Positions 45,422-61,992 of a stretch of DNA of 64,000 nt are shown piece after piece; within the stretch, counting starts at the first letter, position 1, and each line of letters begins with the position of its first letter. The position numbers and the translations under genes were made by a program. The DNA comes from Haematococcus lacustris (taxonomy: Eukaryota > Chlorophyta > Chlorophyceae > Chlamydomonadales > Haematococcaceae). The notes under the pieces are model-generated. The model was not told the origin of the DNA and searched no databases. It worked only from the letters and a program-made list of their open reading frames with translations. The stretch is taken from NCBI GenBank assembly GCA_030144725.1, contig JASKMD010000028.1:717652-781651 (forward strand), read 5' to 3'.

Positions 45422-48011
45422 GCATGGAGCTGTCTGCCCCTGCTTCTGCCTCATGCCTTCTGCCTTGCTGTCTGAAGCTGAACCAGGCAACTGTGCTAAT
45501 ACCACATCAGGAATAGTAAGGGTGTCAATGTGGGCAATGTTTTGCATATACCTCAGATATAAAAACAAAATAATATATAATATGCATGAATGTAGTATAC
45601 AGTAATGATATGCAAGGCATCATATTTCCGTGTATGCTCTGCAAGGCATGCTGAGTCGTCTGGTGCTGCAGGTGCATATCTGAAGTGCAAGCAAATTACA
45701 GGATCAAATAATATAAGGGTGTTCCGGGGTGATATAGGGTCCTTATCCCTGAGTCGTCTGGTGCTTCAGGTGCTTCACTGAGCTGTTGGTGCTTCAAAGC
45801 CTGGGCCTGGTCAAGATGCAAGCAGCGACAGGAAATGCACAGTCCGCGATCCCCGAGCTGGATGTGGTGCTTCGTCTCAGCGGAGCGATGGCGGGTTGCA
45901 TCGCAAGCCAGGCAGCTGCATGATTCAAATCTTGACCGCTCATGTCATGAAAAAAATGTCTGCATGGCACTCCCCATTCCTCTTGGGAGTGTGTAGTGTC
46001 GGGTACGTAGAGCCACTACAGTGTGGTTGCTGAGCAAGCGTCGCTCTCAAACTGCCATCAGGGTGCAGGGCGAGCTATTGTGGGGTGAGCAGCATATGGT
46101 GCTCACCCTCTCGACCTTGTGGGGCGAGCAGCATAGTGCTAGGCCTCTTGACCCCATGTCAACGACCAGAGCTATGTAGATCAGGTTTTAGGATATTATG
46201 ATTTCCTTCTTTAGGCTGTGCCATCTGTTTTGCTTCATTTCTCTCATACCCTCGATTTTTCGCATGCCTATGTCCTTTATCTCGTTCTTTTGATTCCCCC
46301 CCATGTCTAAGTAGTACCAGCGTTTCAACCGTCTACCTACCGGGTACCACTACCCATTCACCTCCATGCCAAGCCTACTTTTCCTGGCCACGCCACCTCA
46401 AGGCTGACAGCTTGTTACTAGCATCGTTAATCTTACCAATACATGACCCATCTCACTGGATCAAATGCTCTCCAGTTATCACAACGCTCCATAACTACCT
46501 TGACACCCTATCTCACACCACATGGCCGACCTCACTCGTTCCTGCACTCTCTTCCGCTCTCTCATGCCTCCCCCCCCCACCCACCCTGAGCCCCCACTCC
46601 ATGTTCTTCCATGCACTGTCCACCTGCATGCCCCTCCCTGTCTGAGAGGGCCCATGGGGTCATCCTATGTCACTCATCTCCACATACAACCCAGCTCACA
46701 CCTCAACCTATGCGGTGTGCTTCAAGTGCTGTGAGCCATCATCACCGATCAGCTAACCCCTTGAACACATGAGCATGGCTAGTCATGTGCGACTGGTGCA
46801 AGCCACTCACTCACAACTCACTCACTCACTCTCACAGGGCCTAGGCCACCAGTGACATGAGCACCATGGCCCTTCCCTTCCAGTGCAGGGTCACCTGTGA
46901 CGTGCACACTGCACCCCTTCCCTCATACCTACACATCTCACTCTACAAGCTGCATGGACACGCAGCAGCATGCACCCCCTTCACCAGCCGCTCTCACTGA
47001 TTCTCACACCCTTCTCCATCAGGGCATACAAAGATGGGATACTGACATGATACAAGCAAAAGGTGGTGGCCACAACACGAGCAAGCGGTGAGCAGGCGTG
47101 CATGAGGGGAGGTGGCGGGCATCACGTGTGTTCCCTAGCTGCCCTCACACCAGAAGTTTTGGGGAGTGTCGCCGTCAGGCTGCCAGGCTGACCACCATCC
47201 CACTGTATATTTAACTTGAAACGGCTGAGGGTTGGATACGGGCTATGGGTAAGGCAATTGGTCAGCAGACTGCCAGGCGCCCCACCAAGTGGCCACTTGA
47301 GCTTGCCACACATTCCTATTAACTGGATGAAAGGGTGAACGCTAAGCCACCCTGACCCTGACCCTGACCCTGACCCCAACCCGACCCGACTCTTCCAGCC
47401 CCTGGTGCTGAGGCTCAGCCGGGCCAGCAGTGTGGCGGGCCAGACCTGGACCCTGTCGTGCTCCAAGGGCGTCAGGCTAGGCAACAGGCTAGGTCAGGCT
47501 AGGTCAGGCTAGGCAACAGGCTAGGTCAGGCTACGCAACAGGCTGGGCGGGCTAGGTCAGGCTACACGACAGGCTGGGCGGGCTGGGCAGACTCATTGTG
47601 GTGCCGGCCCCAGTATAGGGTGGTAGAGAGGTCAGTCACAGGCTAGGGCACGCACTGGGTGGCTGCCCCTAATAGGAGGTGCTGGGAAAGAAAAGGATGG
47701 CAGGTGGTTCCTGTGCTGCCGCTGGGGCTGGCCTAACCATCGCCTCCATACGCGACCACCTCCTCCGCCCTCCTCTTCCCCTTCCCCATCCATCCACCGT
47801 CACCACACGCCATGCACAGGCCACTGCTATGCTCCATGAACATGATCACACCACATGGCACAGCATGCTCTCACCCCTCACTCTAGGCATTTGCCATGTC
47901 ACACATGACCCCCTAGGCTTTCACCCACTGGCCCACAGCTGTACTGCTGCCCCCAGGCCTGCTGCCCAACTGTACTGCTGTACTGCTTTGTTGCTGTACT
48001 GCCAACTGCTT
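45422..48011. other. intergenic region between convergent genes
   Basis: No gene supported. 45540-45610 is AT-rich; 47340-47395 holds CTGACC/CCCGAC units; 47460-47590 holds AGGCTAGGTC units. Scattered open frames are short and proline/serine rich without family signal. It would contain the 3' untranslated regions of both neighbours. Confidence 0.5.
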
Positions 48012-51694
<3,683 letters not shown>

Positions 51695-53068
51695 TTCGAG
51701 TTTTCAGAGTTACTTTCGCTGCAGGAGCGTAGTGAAGGTACTTCTGCACAGCCGGAATCGCCCTGGCCTGGAAGAGTCGAGCTCCTAAACCCTGATTGAT
51801 TCAACCGACGGAGCTGGCAAACAGCTGCACTGCGGCTGAGCTGGCGCTAAGGAGGAGCTGGCACCACAGCGCAGATCTGCAAACTAGTGTTTTTTACACA
51901 GCCTCATGGTATGCAATTGCGTGTTATGAGCGAATCTTGTCAGCCTGGGTATGTGTGTTGCGGCTATTGTGTCAATCGCATTGTATATGAAGCCTAGTAG
52001 CTCAGGTGTTTAATCCAGAGGTCAAGTGGTCACGTCCAGGTTGAGCCAAGAGGTCAAGTGCCAGTAATCCCATGCGTCCCCGGGGCCCGCGACTGTCCCG
52101 CGTCGTGGCCGGAGTGCACCTGGTGCATGTTTCTCGTGTCCAACACGGAGCTGAGCACCGTCGAAGCACCGAGTACACCTCTGATATGAGTAGCGCATGT
52201 TGCTACGGGTAGCGCCCACCACGCCTGTTGTCCGCAGGTGTCCGGAATAGGTTAGGGCTAGCCTAGGGCATAGCCTAGCCTTAGCCGGAATTGGGCTAGG
52301 GCATGTATGGGTCGCACGACGGAGCCATCGGGTTGAAGCGGCGCCAGCAGGCTGAGCAGCGGCGGGGAGGAGGTAGGGCTGCAGCGAGCGCCCTGGCTGG
52401 CCCACGCCCTCAGACCTTAGCTGTAGACCTGCCAGCCTGGCTGCCTGCCCTGCTACTTCCACAAACTGAACAATGATGTCGGCTGGGGGAGGGGCTGTTG
52501 TAAAAGGGCAACTTTGATGATAATCCCAAGCAGCGAAACAGAGAAACATTGATTCTTTTGGATTGTCTCCTACTTAGGTCAAACTTAGACCGTCTAAACT
52601 ATCTAAGGCGGTCAAACACCCTCGTCTAATGCGGCCAAGCGCCATTGACGAGGTCCAGGGCTAAAAGTCCATGCAATTGTGGCAACTGGGTTGCTTTGTT
52701 TTGCTGTAAAGAAGGTTGCCTCTTATCTACGCGATCTGTGCCTCAGACATGCCTTCACCCCTTGAAAGCTTGAATTCATACATTGAGAGCCATTTGTGTC
52801 GCTTCGGTCCTTCGTTTGTGTTTCGTGTGTATTGCATAGCCTGCATTGCTGATTGGCCCCGGAGGAGCGCTGGCATGAGCAGCTGCATCAACGAAGGTGG
52901 GTATAAGGCACTCGCGCTTTCATGAGAACTCGACATGCACGATATGCACTCCGTGCTGGTCGGGGCGTGAACCCGGACGAGGCGATAGCAATGCCCTGGG
53001 GACCACGCTGGCAGGAGCAGTAGCCTACGTTTGGCGTTTGACATGATGTAGTACATGTATAGCCGCGG
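51695..53068. promoter_or_regulatory. divergent intergenic region (HNH and EF-hand genes)
   Basis: About 1.4 kb between two start codons facing away from each other, so it should contain both promoters. A minus open frame at 52022-52549 has no family signal and I do not support it. A CTAGCCTAGGGCATAGCCTAGCC-like repeat lies at 52250-52300. No TATA box is clearly placed. Confidence 0.4.
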
Positions 53069-54871
53069 ATGATGGCACCCGATGCTATGTGTGCAATGCG
53101 CAGCCCCAGCTTGCATAGAATCATAGAGGGCGTCCGGGCGAGCATGCGGGAGCAGCGTGAGCAGCAGGAGCCACCAGCCCCCAAGCTGACCAGAGCAGAG
53201 CGGGTGAGAATCGCACGATGCGCCCTTGCACGGTTTCATGTCCAAGCACACTCAAGCCCAACTACCCTCTTGCCACGTGACGTCGCTGCTGGAGTGCTTT
53301 GTATGTTTGAAGAGCAAGCCTAATTGCTGGTGCAGGACAAGGCATGGCGAATCATCGGGCGCAGTTACTTGAAGTCTTGGATGGCCTGCCATGGCCGCCA
53401 TGTGCGCCCCCCAAAGCTGCACCATAGCGTGAACCGTGTCATCTCCAAGTGGTTTGAGCTGGTAGACGAGGACGGCAGCGGCAGCCTGAACCTGGCTGAG
53501 CTGGCTGCCGCACTTAAGGTCAGGTGCCGTCATGCTGCCAGCTGGGATAGAGCCGTGCTGGCACCATCAGTGCTGTCAGCAGCAGCAGCAGCAGCAGCTA
53601 GCGGTAGCAACTATGGCGGCAGCATTAGCAGTAGCCGCCGCTGCCGCCGCTGGAGCAGCAGCTAGGCTGGTGCCAGCCACTGGTGCACCACCCACATTCC
53701 TTTCACAGCAGCGGTAGTTTGCGGTGTGCAGGCGGCTGGCCTGCCCTGTGACGACCAGTCCATAGTGGAGATGATCAGACTGTTTGACCTGAACAAGGAT
53801 GGCGAGGTCAGGTGAGCAGGCTGGCAGTGGCTGGGTATGCCTCCCTCCCCTCTTCCCCCTCCCCCTGGCCCCCTCCCATTCCCCCTCCCCCTTCCCCCTC
53901 CCATGCTCCCTCATCCTCAACCCTTCCACCATTGCAAAGCTCGCCCCACCTCTCCCCTGATTCAGCCGTGTGTTTGCCTGCCCTGTCCTGCCCCACGTGG
54001 CTGCAGCTGGCAGGAGTTTGAGCACTTCCTGGCCGCGGAGTTTGCTGCCGGCAAGGTGCGCAGGGCGCCAGGGGCTGGGGCCCTCATAGCCAGCCCAGGC
54101 GCGCTGCAGCTGCACACTGCTGTCTGCACCCTGAGCCAAGCAGCAGCAGGGCTAGGGGGCGGCAGCAGCAGCGGCAGCAGAGGGCCCAGGCCCAGGCAGG
54201 CAGTGAGAGACATCCATAGGGAGCGCTGAGAGGAGGGAGTTAACCCTACCCTAACCCTCACCCCCCTCTCTCTGGCCCAGGCCCAGGCCCAGCCCCTGGC
54301 AGGCAGTCTGGGACGAGGAGAGACTGCAGCCTCTGAATAGGCCAGCAGCAGCAGGAGCGGCAGCAGCAGGCACTGGCACACAGCACAGGCAGGCAGTGAG
54401 GGTCAGCGCTAGGGATGCGGAGGGAGACTGCGGCCTCTCAATAGGCCTCTCAATAAGGACGAGGGGATGGGAGAGGAGGAGGCAATGCGGCTCCTCAACA
54501 CACTCAACCCATAGCTCAACAGACTGCAGCCCCTGAATAAGGACAAGCCTATGAACACTGCTCACCCTGGGCGGCTGCCTGGGTACCCTCACCGTCACCA
54601 CCGTCACCACCGTCACCACTGCCACCACTGCCACGCCCAGCCCTGCTCCTGCGCATGCCTTTGGCCCCGCTCCCGCCTCCTGGCCGCCCCCTCCTGGCCT
54701 CCCCCTCCTGGCCTCCCCCTCCTGGCCTCAGCCACCCCCCCAGAGGGACCCAGGCCCTGCTGCTGCTGTCCTGTGCGGTCCCTCCTCCAGTCCCATCCGC
54801 AGCCGCTCCCTGCTGCTGCTCATGCCACCTCACTCCTTGTCACCCTGCCCCCCTCGCTGCTGCCCCCCTCA

Positions 54872-54934
<63 letters not shown>

Positions 54935-56354
54935 GCCAGGCGCTGCTGAGTGGTCAGTACGTGTTGCCCAGCGGCACTGCGCTGCCCTTTGGTGCCATGG
55001 TGTCGGCGCTGCAGCGCGACCGCATGATGGCGGACATCATGCAGGGGGGCGGCCGCAGGGCCAGGTGGAGCGCCCTGGCAGCGGATGAGGAGGGGCTGCA
55101 GGCGGAGCTCAGGATGCTGGCGCAGGCGGAGGCGGAGCAGGTGGGGGGGGGGTCCAGGGTCAGGTAGGGGGGGGCAAGGGGCATGTGGGGGGGCCCAGAA
55201 GCGGGCAGGGGAGGTCAGGCCAGGCCCAGGGGCATGTGGGTGGGGGCTCAAGGCCAGGTGGGAGGTGCAGGGTCGGGTTTTGAGGCAGAGCACAAGGCTA
55301 CGGGTGGGAAGGGCCTGGGTTATGAAAGCAGGGGGCTGGAGGGGGGTGACAAATGTGACAAGTGTGGAGGGGGGACCTAGAGGGGGCTGGAGGGGGGTGA
55401 CTGTGTGGAGGGGGGACCTAGAGGGGGCGGAGGTGTCAGGCGAGGGGGAGGGGCAGGCAGGGGGACAGGTAAGGGGGAGGGCTGCATCAGTCAGGGTCCT
55501 AGCTGCAAACCAACCTCTGTCTATTTAGCTAGAGTTACCAAGTGTTTGTAACTAACTAATTAACTAGCTAGCTAACTAACTAACTTACTAACGGCGGCTT
55601 AAGTAACTTACTAACGACTAGCGACCAAGCAACTGAGTAACTGTCCCGTTGCCCCCCCTCCGGCATGTGCCCTCCCTGCCTGCCCTGTGCAGCCCCCCCT
55701 GCCTGCCTGCCCTGGCCTCCCCCCTGATGCCTGTCTGCTGCTGCTGCCCTGCAGGTGGCCTACCACCAGGCCTCGGCCCTGCAGCGGCTGCTGGACACGG
55801 AGGCCGCTGAGGTGCAGGCCATGCAGCGCCAGATCAGGGCCGCGGAGGCGGCTGAGCAGCGCAGGCTGCTGCTGCTGCTGCACCCGCACCCAGCCCCTGA
55901 CGCCCCGGGCCCCCCCCCACCCCCTGACCTTCACGACCCCCCCCCACCCCCCACTGCGACAGCAGGGGAGGGGGAGGGGGGTGGGCAGGCTGGGTCCAGG
56001 CCTGGTGCGGTGGCAGTAGGTGTGGGGGGCCTGCAGGGCGCAGGGCTGGACGCGCAGGAGCAGCTGTGTGAGCGCCACCGCCTGGTGATGGCTGCAGCGG
56101 CTGAGGGCCCCAGGGGGGGTCTGGCCGCCAACCTGGGGTCAGAGCCCCCCAGGCAGGAGCCAGCAGGGGGGGGCAGCGGGGCGGCCGCCCTGCTGCTGCC
56201 AGGAGCTGGGCAGGCGCAGGCGGCTGGGGGGCTGTGGCCGCACCTCACCCTGGCCCCCCCCCCTCCACCTGGGCCTACCCTACCCCCAGGCCTCAACTTC
56301 CCCGGCCCCCCCGCCCCCTGGCGCTGCTGCCCTGCCATCTGGCCCCCCTGCTGA
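53069..56354 (+). CDS. EF-hand calcium-binding coiled-coil protein (5' part of gene)
   Basis: Exons 53069-53203, 53336-53518, 53732-53811, 54007-54055, 54940-55140 and 55755-56354 join in phase (415 codons if exon 6 runs to its stop). EF-hand 1 has loop DEDGSGSLNLAE at residues 89-100, with all calcium ligand positions filled. EF-hand 2 has loop DLNKDGEVSWQE at 125-136, split between exons 3 and 4. A charged helical region with probable coiled coil (GLQAELRMLAQAEAEQ, LLDTEAAEVQAMQRQIRAAEAAEQRR in two exons) follows, then proline-rich sequence. The paired, canonical hands suggest a calcium sensor, possibly a cytoskeletal or flagellar protein; no specific family is recognised. The true 3' end is uncertain because exon 6 probably splices onward. 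Confidence 0.65.
54874..54932. repeat. (CTG)n run at the end of an EF-hand gene intron
   Basis: About 19 CTG units just upstream of the acceptor at 54939. Confidence 0.9.
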
Positions 56355-59300
56355 CCCACCCCAGTCAGACCCCCCCTCTGCCCCCCCCCTACCCAGCTGC
56401 CCAGCTGGAGGCGGAGGGGCCCCTCCTGGACGCCAGCCCCTCCCCCCTCACCCCTGACCCCGCAGCGCCTGGCTGCCCCCCCACCCCCCTCAGCCTGCAC
56501 CAGGCCGCCCCCCCACCCCTCCCCCCCCGACCCCCATGCGCCCTGGGACTAGGCAAAGAAGGCTCCGGGCAGGGTGTGGGGCCGCACCGCCCCCCCCAGC
56601 TGTCAAGGTCCAGGAGGGCGCTGGTGGCAGAGCTGCCCGGTCTGGCTGCAGGCCAGGGGGGTCAGGGGGGGGGGGTGGTGGCAGTGCAGCGTGAAGGAGC
56701 TGGCCATGCACTGTGGCCCAGGGGGGGACCGGCCAGGCACTGCGGTGGGTGGGGAGGGGGGAGAGGGGGGAGAGGGGGCACTGATGGGGTGTGGGCCTGA
56801 GACCTGAACCTGTGTGATGCAAGGTGCAAGCGGTGTGATATTTGTTGCCTGGGGGGGGGGGGGGGCAGGCGTGTGTGGCGGTGTGTGTCAGTGAGCTCTG
56901 CTGTGCCTTGTGACCCCCCCCCCCCCCCCCCCCTGGCAACAACACGCCCGCAACCCGCCTCACTGTGCCACCGCCAGCTGTGAGAGTCAGCACTAACCCA
57001 CACACCACACACAGGGCTGACACACACTCCCCCCCCCCCCCTCCCCCCCGGCCCCAGCCCCTGCCTCACCCTGACCCATCCTGCCCCCCCTGCCGCCGCC
57101 CCCCCCTGCCCCCCCCTCCTGGTCAGGAGTATGCGGCTGTGCTGGGGAGGGCCAGGCGCCGCACTGACCTGGCCCTGGCCCGCCTGACCTCACTCCCCCC
57201 ACACCCCCCCTCTGCAGCGCTCAGGCCTGACCCGCCCATCAGCGCCACTGCGCCCCTGCCGGGTCACCCAAGCCTGCCACCAGGTGGGGGTAAGTGGCGG
57301 GGGGGGAAGGGGGGGGGGAGGGCAGGCCTGGCCAGCAGGGCCTCAATGGGGGCGGGCACCTCAGGGGAGGCATCTCACCCCACCACCCTCACCCTCACCT
57401 TGACCCTCACACTCACCCTACCCCTGGCCCTGACCCTGACCTGACCTGCAGATGGTAGCATGAGTGCCCCCCCTGCCCCTTACCCACCCCCTCCAAAGCC
57501 GGACCTAGACTGGAGCTGGGCCCCAGCCCCCCCTCCCCCCTCCCCCTGTTCCTCCTCAACCTCCTCTTGCCCCCCCCCTCCCCCCTCCCCCCCAACCCAG
57601 GCAACCCCCCCTCCTCCCCCCCAACCCCTCCCCCCCGCCCCCCCGCCCCCCCCCACCCGCTTTGACCGCCAGCATCATGCAGCGCAACATCCTCCTCACC
57701 ATGCGCCAGCAGCAGCAGCAGCAGCAGCGAGGGGTGGCCACCCCCCCCACCCCCCCCCGCACCCAGGGCCTCTACCCAGCCAGCAGCGGGGACCCCCCAG
57801 CCCCTAGGCCCCCACCCCCCTGGGCAGCAGCTGCTGGGCAGGCAGAAGTAGGTGCATTGGGCAGCTCGGTTGGGGAGGTTGTGATGCATGAGGGCAATCC
57901 TAATCAGGACCAGGGCGGGGGAGCAGAGCCTAAACAGGACCAAGCCAGCGAGCCTGCGCCTGATCAGGAGCAGGGCAGCCAGGCCAGAGTCAGCCGGGGG
58001 GAGGGAGCGGGAGGGCAGGACCAGGAAGGGGCAAGGGCCAGGCCAGGGGTGGCACAGGTGCTGCATCCCCCCCCCCCCACCCCCCCCTACCCCCCACCTG
58101 CTGACCTGGGAGGTGGAGGGGCAGCAGGAGGTCAGCAGGGGGAGGGGGAGCAGCAGGAGCCGCCCAGCCAACACCCCCCCCTCCCTTGCAGCTGTCACGG
58201 CCAGCACTGACCCCCCCCCGGGCCCTGCTGCTCTCCCCCCTGGGGTGCTAGGTGTCACTGCTGCCCCTGGCTTGAGGGGGGCGACCAGCACTGGGGCTGG
58301 GGGGGCGGGGGGGCCAGCCCCCCCCCTGGCTGTGAGCCTGCTGCTGGACCTCATGCAGCAGCAGCATAGCCTGCACACGCCCTGGGGACCGGCCCGCCCC
58401 CCCCCACCAGCCCCCAGCCAGCTGCACCACAGCCGGTTGACTGCGGAGCGGAGAGGGAGGGAGGTGGGTCAGGTAAGGGGGCCCATGGGGCGGCTGACAC
58501 AGGTGGGGTGGGGGAGGGGGGGGAGGGTGGGGGCAGTGGCAATGGTGGCCCTGAGACAGGGTCAGGGGCATGCTTAGCATCAGGGGCTGCTACTGGCTGC
58601 CCGACCAAACCCCAGCCCTGGGTCGGTGGGTGGGGGGGGGGCCCGTCCTGCTGCTGCTGTGCCTGCCGCCTCTGCTGCATGGTCCCTGAACTCTGAAGGG
58701 GGGGGGCTGGAAGCAGGGGCTGGCAAGGGGGGGAGGGGCTGGCAGCGGGGGGAGCCTGGCCCTGCCTACCATGCCCCGCCTACCTGACCCCTCAGGGCTG
58801 CCCCCCCTGGTGCCCCCCCCCTCTTATTCCTAGGTCTGTGTGTTTGATGTGGCGGGGGAGATCTGGTCAGCTAGCCAGTTTGCATGGAGGTGCCTTGCAT
58901 GGCTTTATAACCAATGCATGGTTTAAAATATCTATTTGGTTGTTTGGTTGAGTCAGTACTCTCACTCCACCCTCACATTCCTATTTTTCAACCCACTTTC
59001 ACTTTTCATATCCCACTTGTGTGACCCATGGATAGAATAGAGAGGATAGAATACAGAGTGTCCCAGCTCCCTCACCCCCCTCCACCCCCCTGGTTGTGCT
59101 GCACCTGCCTGCAGCCAGGACCTGCTGCCACAGGGCAACAAGCTGGGCTCACCACCTCCTTGCCCTGCCTGGCCCCCTCCCCCCCCGCCCCCCCTGCCCC
59201 CCCCCTCCCCCTGCTGCCAGCCCCCCACCCTTCACAGCCTGCCAGCCCGGCCCCCAGCACCAGGCCATGGGGGGCTGGCCCAGGAGCCGGCCCCCGCCCC

Positions 59301-59569
59301 CCCCCAGGCCTGCCAGCCGTCTGCATCCCTGAGGGACCCCCCCCCCACCCTGCAGGTCCCCACCACCAGCCCTGGCCTGCCCCCTGGCCTGCCCCCCAGC
59401 CCTTGCCACCTGCAGCCCAGCCGGTCAGTGTTGCCGCCCCCTGGCCCTGCACCGCAGCTGCCGCCCCCCAGCGCCGCCCCCCCCTGCCCAGGCCGGGTCA
59501 GGCGGGCACTGTCCGTGGAGCCGGGCCTGGCTGCCCTGAGGGGGACCTGGAGCCAGCAGCCACCACAGT

Positions 59570-59613
<44 letters not shown>

Positions 59614-60480
59614 CAGCAGCCGCCTGCAGCTCCTGAGCCTGAGGCAGGGGGGCAGGGGGCTGACCCGGGGCGGACCCAGGCCTGGCTGCCTGACCCCCTG
59701 GCGCCTTGTCCGGGGAGGCCTGGGCAGGAGAGGGGCGGGCAGGGGGGGGCAAGGGCGGCCAGGGGGGGGCAAAGGCAGGGGGGGCCGGACCTGCTAGGGC
59801 TGCAGGGGGTGGCGGTGGAGGGGCTGCACTCCCCCTCCCCCTCTCCCCACCGCCCTGCCCATCAACATGACAGAGGCGGGGCTGCGCCAGGCGGCCAGAC
59901 GGCCAGCCCTCCACCCCCCGCTGGTGCGCCCCTTCGCTCACCCTCACAACGCATACTCCTGCATGCCACCACCCACCCACCCACCCACCCACCCACCCAC
60001 CCACCCACCCACCCACCCACCCACCCACCCACCCACCACCCACCCACCACCCACCCCCACCCACAGCTTCTGTCAGCATGCATCCCATGCTACCCCCCCC
60101 TTGCCTGCTGCTGCCTGCAGGCTGGCATCAGCCCAGGTACTTCAGCGAGGCTCCAGCTCGTGAGCCCCCCACACTGTGCATCAGCCCAGCCGGCCCCCGC
60201 CGCACCCAGCAGCCCCGCCCCGCCCCCCTCACTCACTCCTCCCCCTTCCCTTCCCCTCCCCCTCTGCCGGCCCAGCCCCCCTCCCCCCAACCCCTGCTGC
60301 CGCACCTGCCCCCTCCCCCACCCCTGCTGCTGCTGCCAGGGAGGGGGGCACCAGGTCCCATCAGGGGCGCATGGAGGCTCACAAGGCGGACAGGGGGGGG
60401 GCGGGGGGGCGGGGTACCCACACCCCTTCCTGGTGCGCCTGCCCCCCCCTGCCCTGCTGCACCTGGCCCCCCTATGAGGC
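56355..60480 (+). other. proline-rich low-complexity region, possible continuation of the EF-hand gene
   Basis: Long runs of C and G break every frame. A few stretches look coding on plus: 57127-57285 (EYAAVLGRARRRTDLALARL), 57662-57840 (SIMQRNILLTMRQQQ) and 58320-58470 (LAVSLLLDLMQQQHSLH). Each is preceded or followed by plausible splice sites, but I could not chain them with confidence. (CCCA)n lies at 59969-60040. Confidence 0.3.
59969..60040. repeat. (CCCA)n array
   Basis: About 16 perfect tetranucleotide units, followed by CCACC-interrupted units to 60062. Confidence 0.9.
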
Positions 60481-61530
60481 CAGGAGGTGGGTGTGTGGGG
60501 GGTAGGCGGGTGGGGCAGGGGCTGTCAGGAGGGGCGGCATGGGGGGTGGGGTGAGTGGCGGCTTTCAAGTGTGTTGTACTGCTTGTACTGCTTCAATAAG
60601 CTTGGTGGAAGCAAGGCAGGGGGGGGAGGGAGAGTCAGAGGGTGGACGCAGCCTCAGCAGCACCACTCCACCCCCTTCCTGCCATCTATGTCGTCACAAG
60701 CAGCAGGGCCAGCAGCAGCAGCAGCAGCAGCAGGGCCAGCGAGCAGCAGCACCTTGCCACACACATTACTCCAGCCAGGCAGCCAGGCAACGGATACTGT
60801 GTACTAGACATTATGGCAAGCGGCCTGCCTGCCTGCCAGCATTGCTACATCATACCTCACACTGATCACACACCCAGCTGGTGCTCGCCTCCTGGCTGGA
60901 GCTCATCGCAGGGCCAGCCCCATCAGCGGCATGAACACAACCAGCTCAGGGTCACACCTCACAGGCCTGGCTTGGCTGATGCATGCAAGCCACGCCTCGC
61001 CCCGATGCTCCCTGCCTGCTCCCTGACTGCCAGCCAGCTGACAAGGACAGCCCAGCCACAGCAGCAGCAGGGCACTGTGGCTGGGCCGCCATACCCCCCC
61101 CACCCCCATCACTGGCACCCACACCCCCAGCTGCAATACGGCTGGCTTACCCTCCTGCATGCTGGCTTACCCTCTTGCATGCTCGTAGCATGGTCTGTCT
61201 GCACCATGTCAATAAAGCAGTAACCATGCAGGTCACACATCACGCCAGGGCCGCAGCCAGGTCAGGTGGGAAGGGGGGAGGCAAAGCAGCAGAGGGTCTT
61301 GCCCCCAGGCCTCCTCTCACCACAGCCATTAGAGCCATCAGGGACTATGCCAGCAGCAGGGCTGGCAGCTTTGAGCAGTGAACAATAGGAGGTTGCCTTC
61401 GTGGCCTGGGGGGGATGCAGCTCTACACACCATGAAGGTATATAGGAGGCACAGCCGGATCACACATCGTCATGCATGCTCCGTTTTATAAGTTCTCTGG
61501 TATGTCGGGTGACTCTATCATGCAAGCACT
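60481..61530. other. no gene recognised
   Basis: GC-rich unique sequence with a CAG run at 60706-60735. The open frames present have no recognisable family. Confidence 0.4.
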
Positions 61531-61531
61531 G

Positions 61532-61810
61532 TTATTTAGAACTGGGAGCGTCATTATATTGATGGGTCGGTCTGTGCCATGTGGAATGAGGTTTCTGTTG
61601 CAAAGACAATAAAAGTGTGAACAAGGATAGTGCCTTCAGACAAGGCCACGATTGTAAGATACAGGCTCCACGTGACTCCTTTAAAGCTGCATTGCGAGAA
61701 TGGTCTGGTTTGTGATGTGTTGTGATGTGAAGCTGCTGCTGCAACTGCAGCTGGTGTTGTTGCTCTGCCACCTGCTTCTCCTTCAATGAATGATGGACAC
61801 ACTTGGACAC
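61532..61810 (-). pseudogene. fragment of the glutamine-rich protein seen at 6237-7879
   Basis: The minus frame encodes KEKQVAEQQHQLQLQQQL, nearly identical to REQQVAEQQHQLQLQQQL encoded at about 6800-6855. The flanks are unrelated, so only a short piece has been moved or retained. This supports a dispersed origin for the longer copy. Confidence 0.55.
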
Positions 61811-61849
61811 CGCTCAGGCAGTCAGCCGCCAGGCTGCTTGGCTTCACTT

Positions 61850-61870
61850 CTATATAAAAGGCTATAAAAG
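61850..61870 (+). promoter_or_regulatory. TATA box pair upstream of the basic-protein exon
   Basis: TATATAAAAG (61851-61860) is followed directly by CTATAAAAG (61862-61870), about 125-140 bases before the ATG at 61993. Spacing and sequence fit an RNA polymerase II core promoter. Confidence 0.55.
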
Positions 61871-61992
61871 CCCCGTCTGCTGTCATTGCCCCGATACATC
61901 TTTGGACTACTGATTGAAGAAACATCTTGCATGGGCCTATGTATTTGCATGTATCGTGTTCCCGTTTGTCATGTCTTCCATTCACCCTATCT

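Noticed and set aside
52022..52549. 175-codon minus ORF in the divergent intergenic region
   Set aside because: No recognisable domain, no splice partners; composition like random GC-rich DNA.
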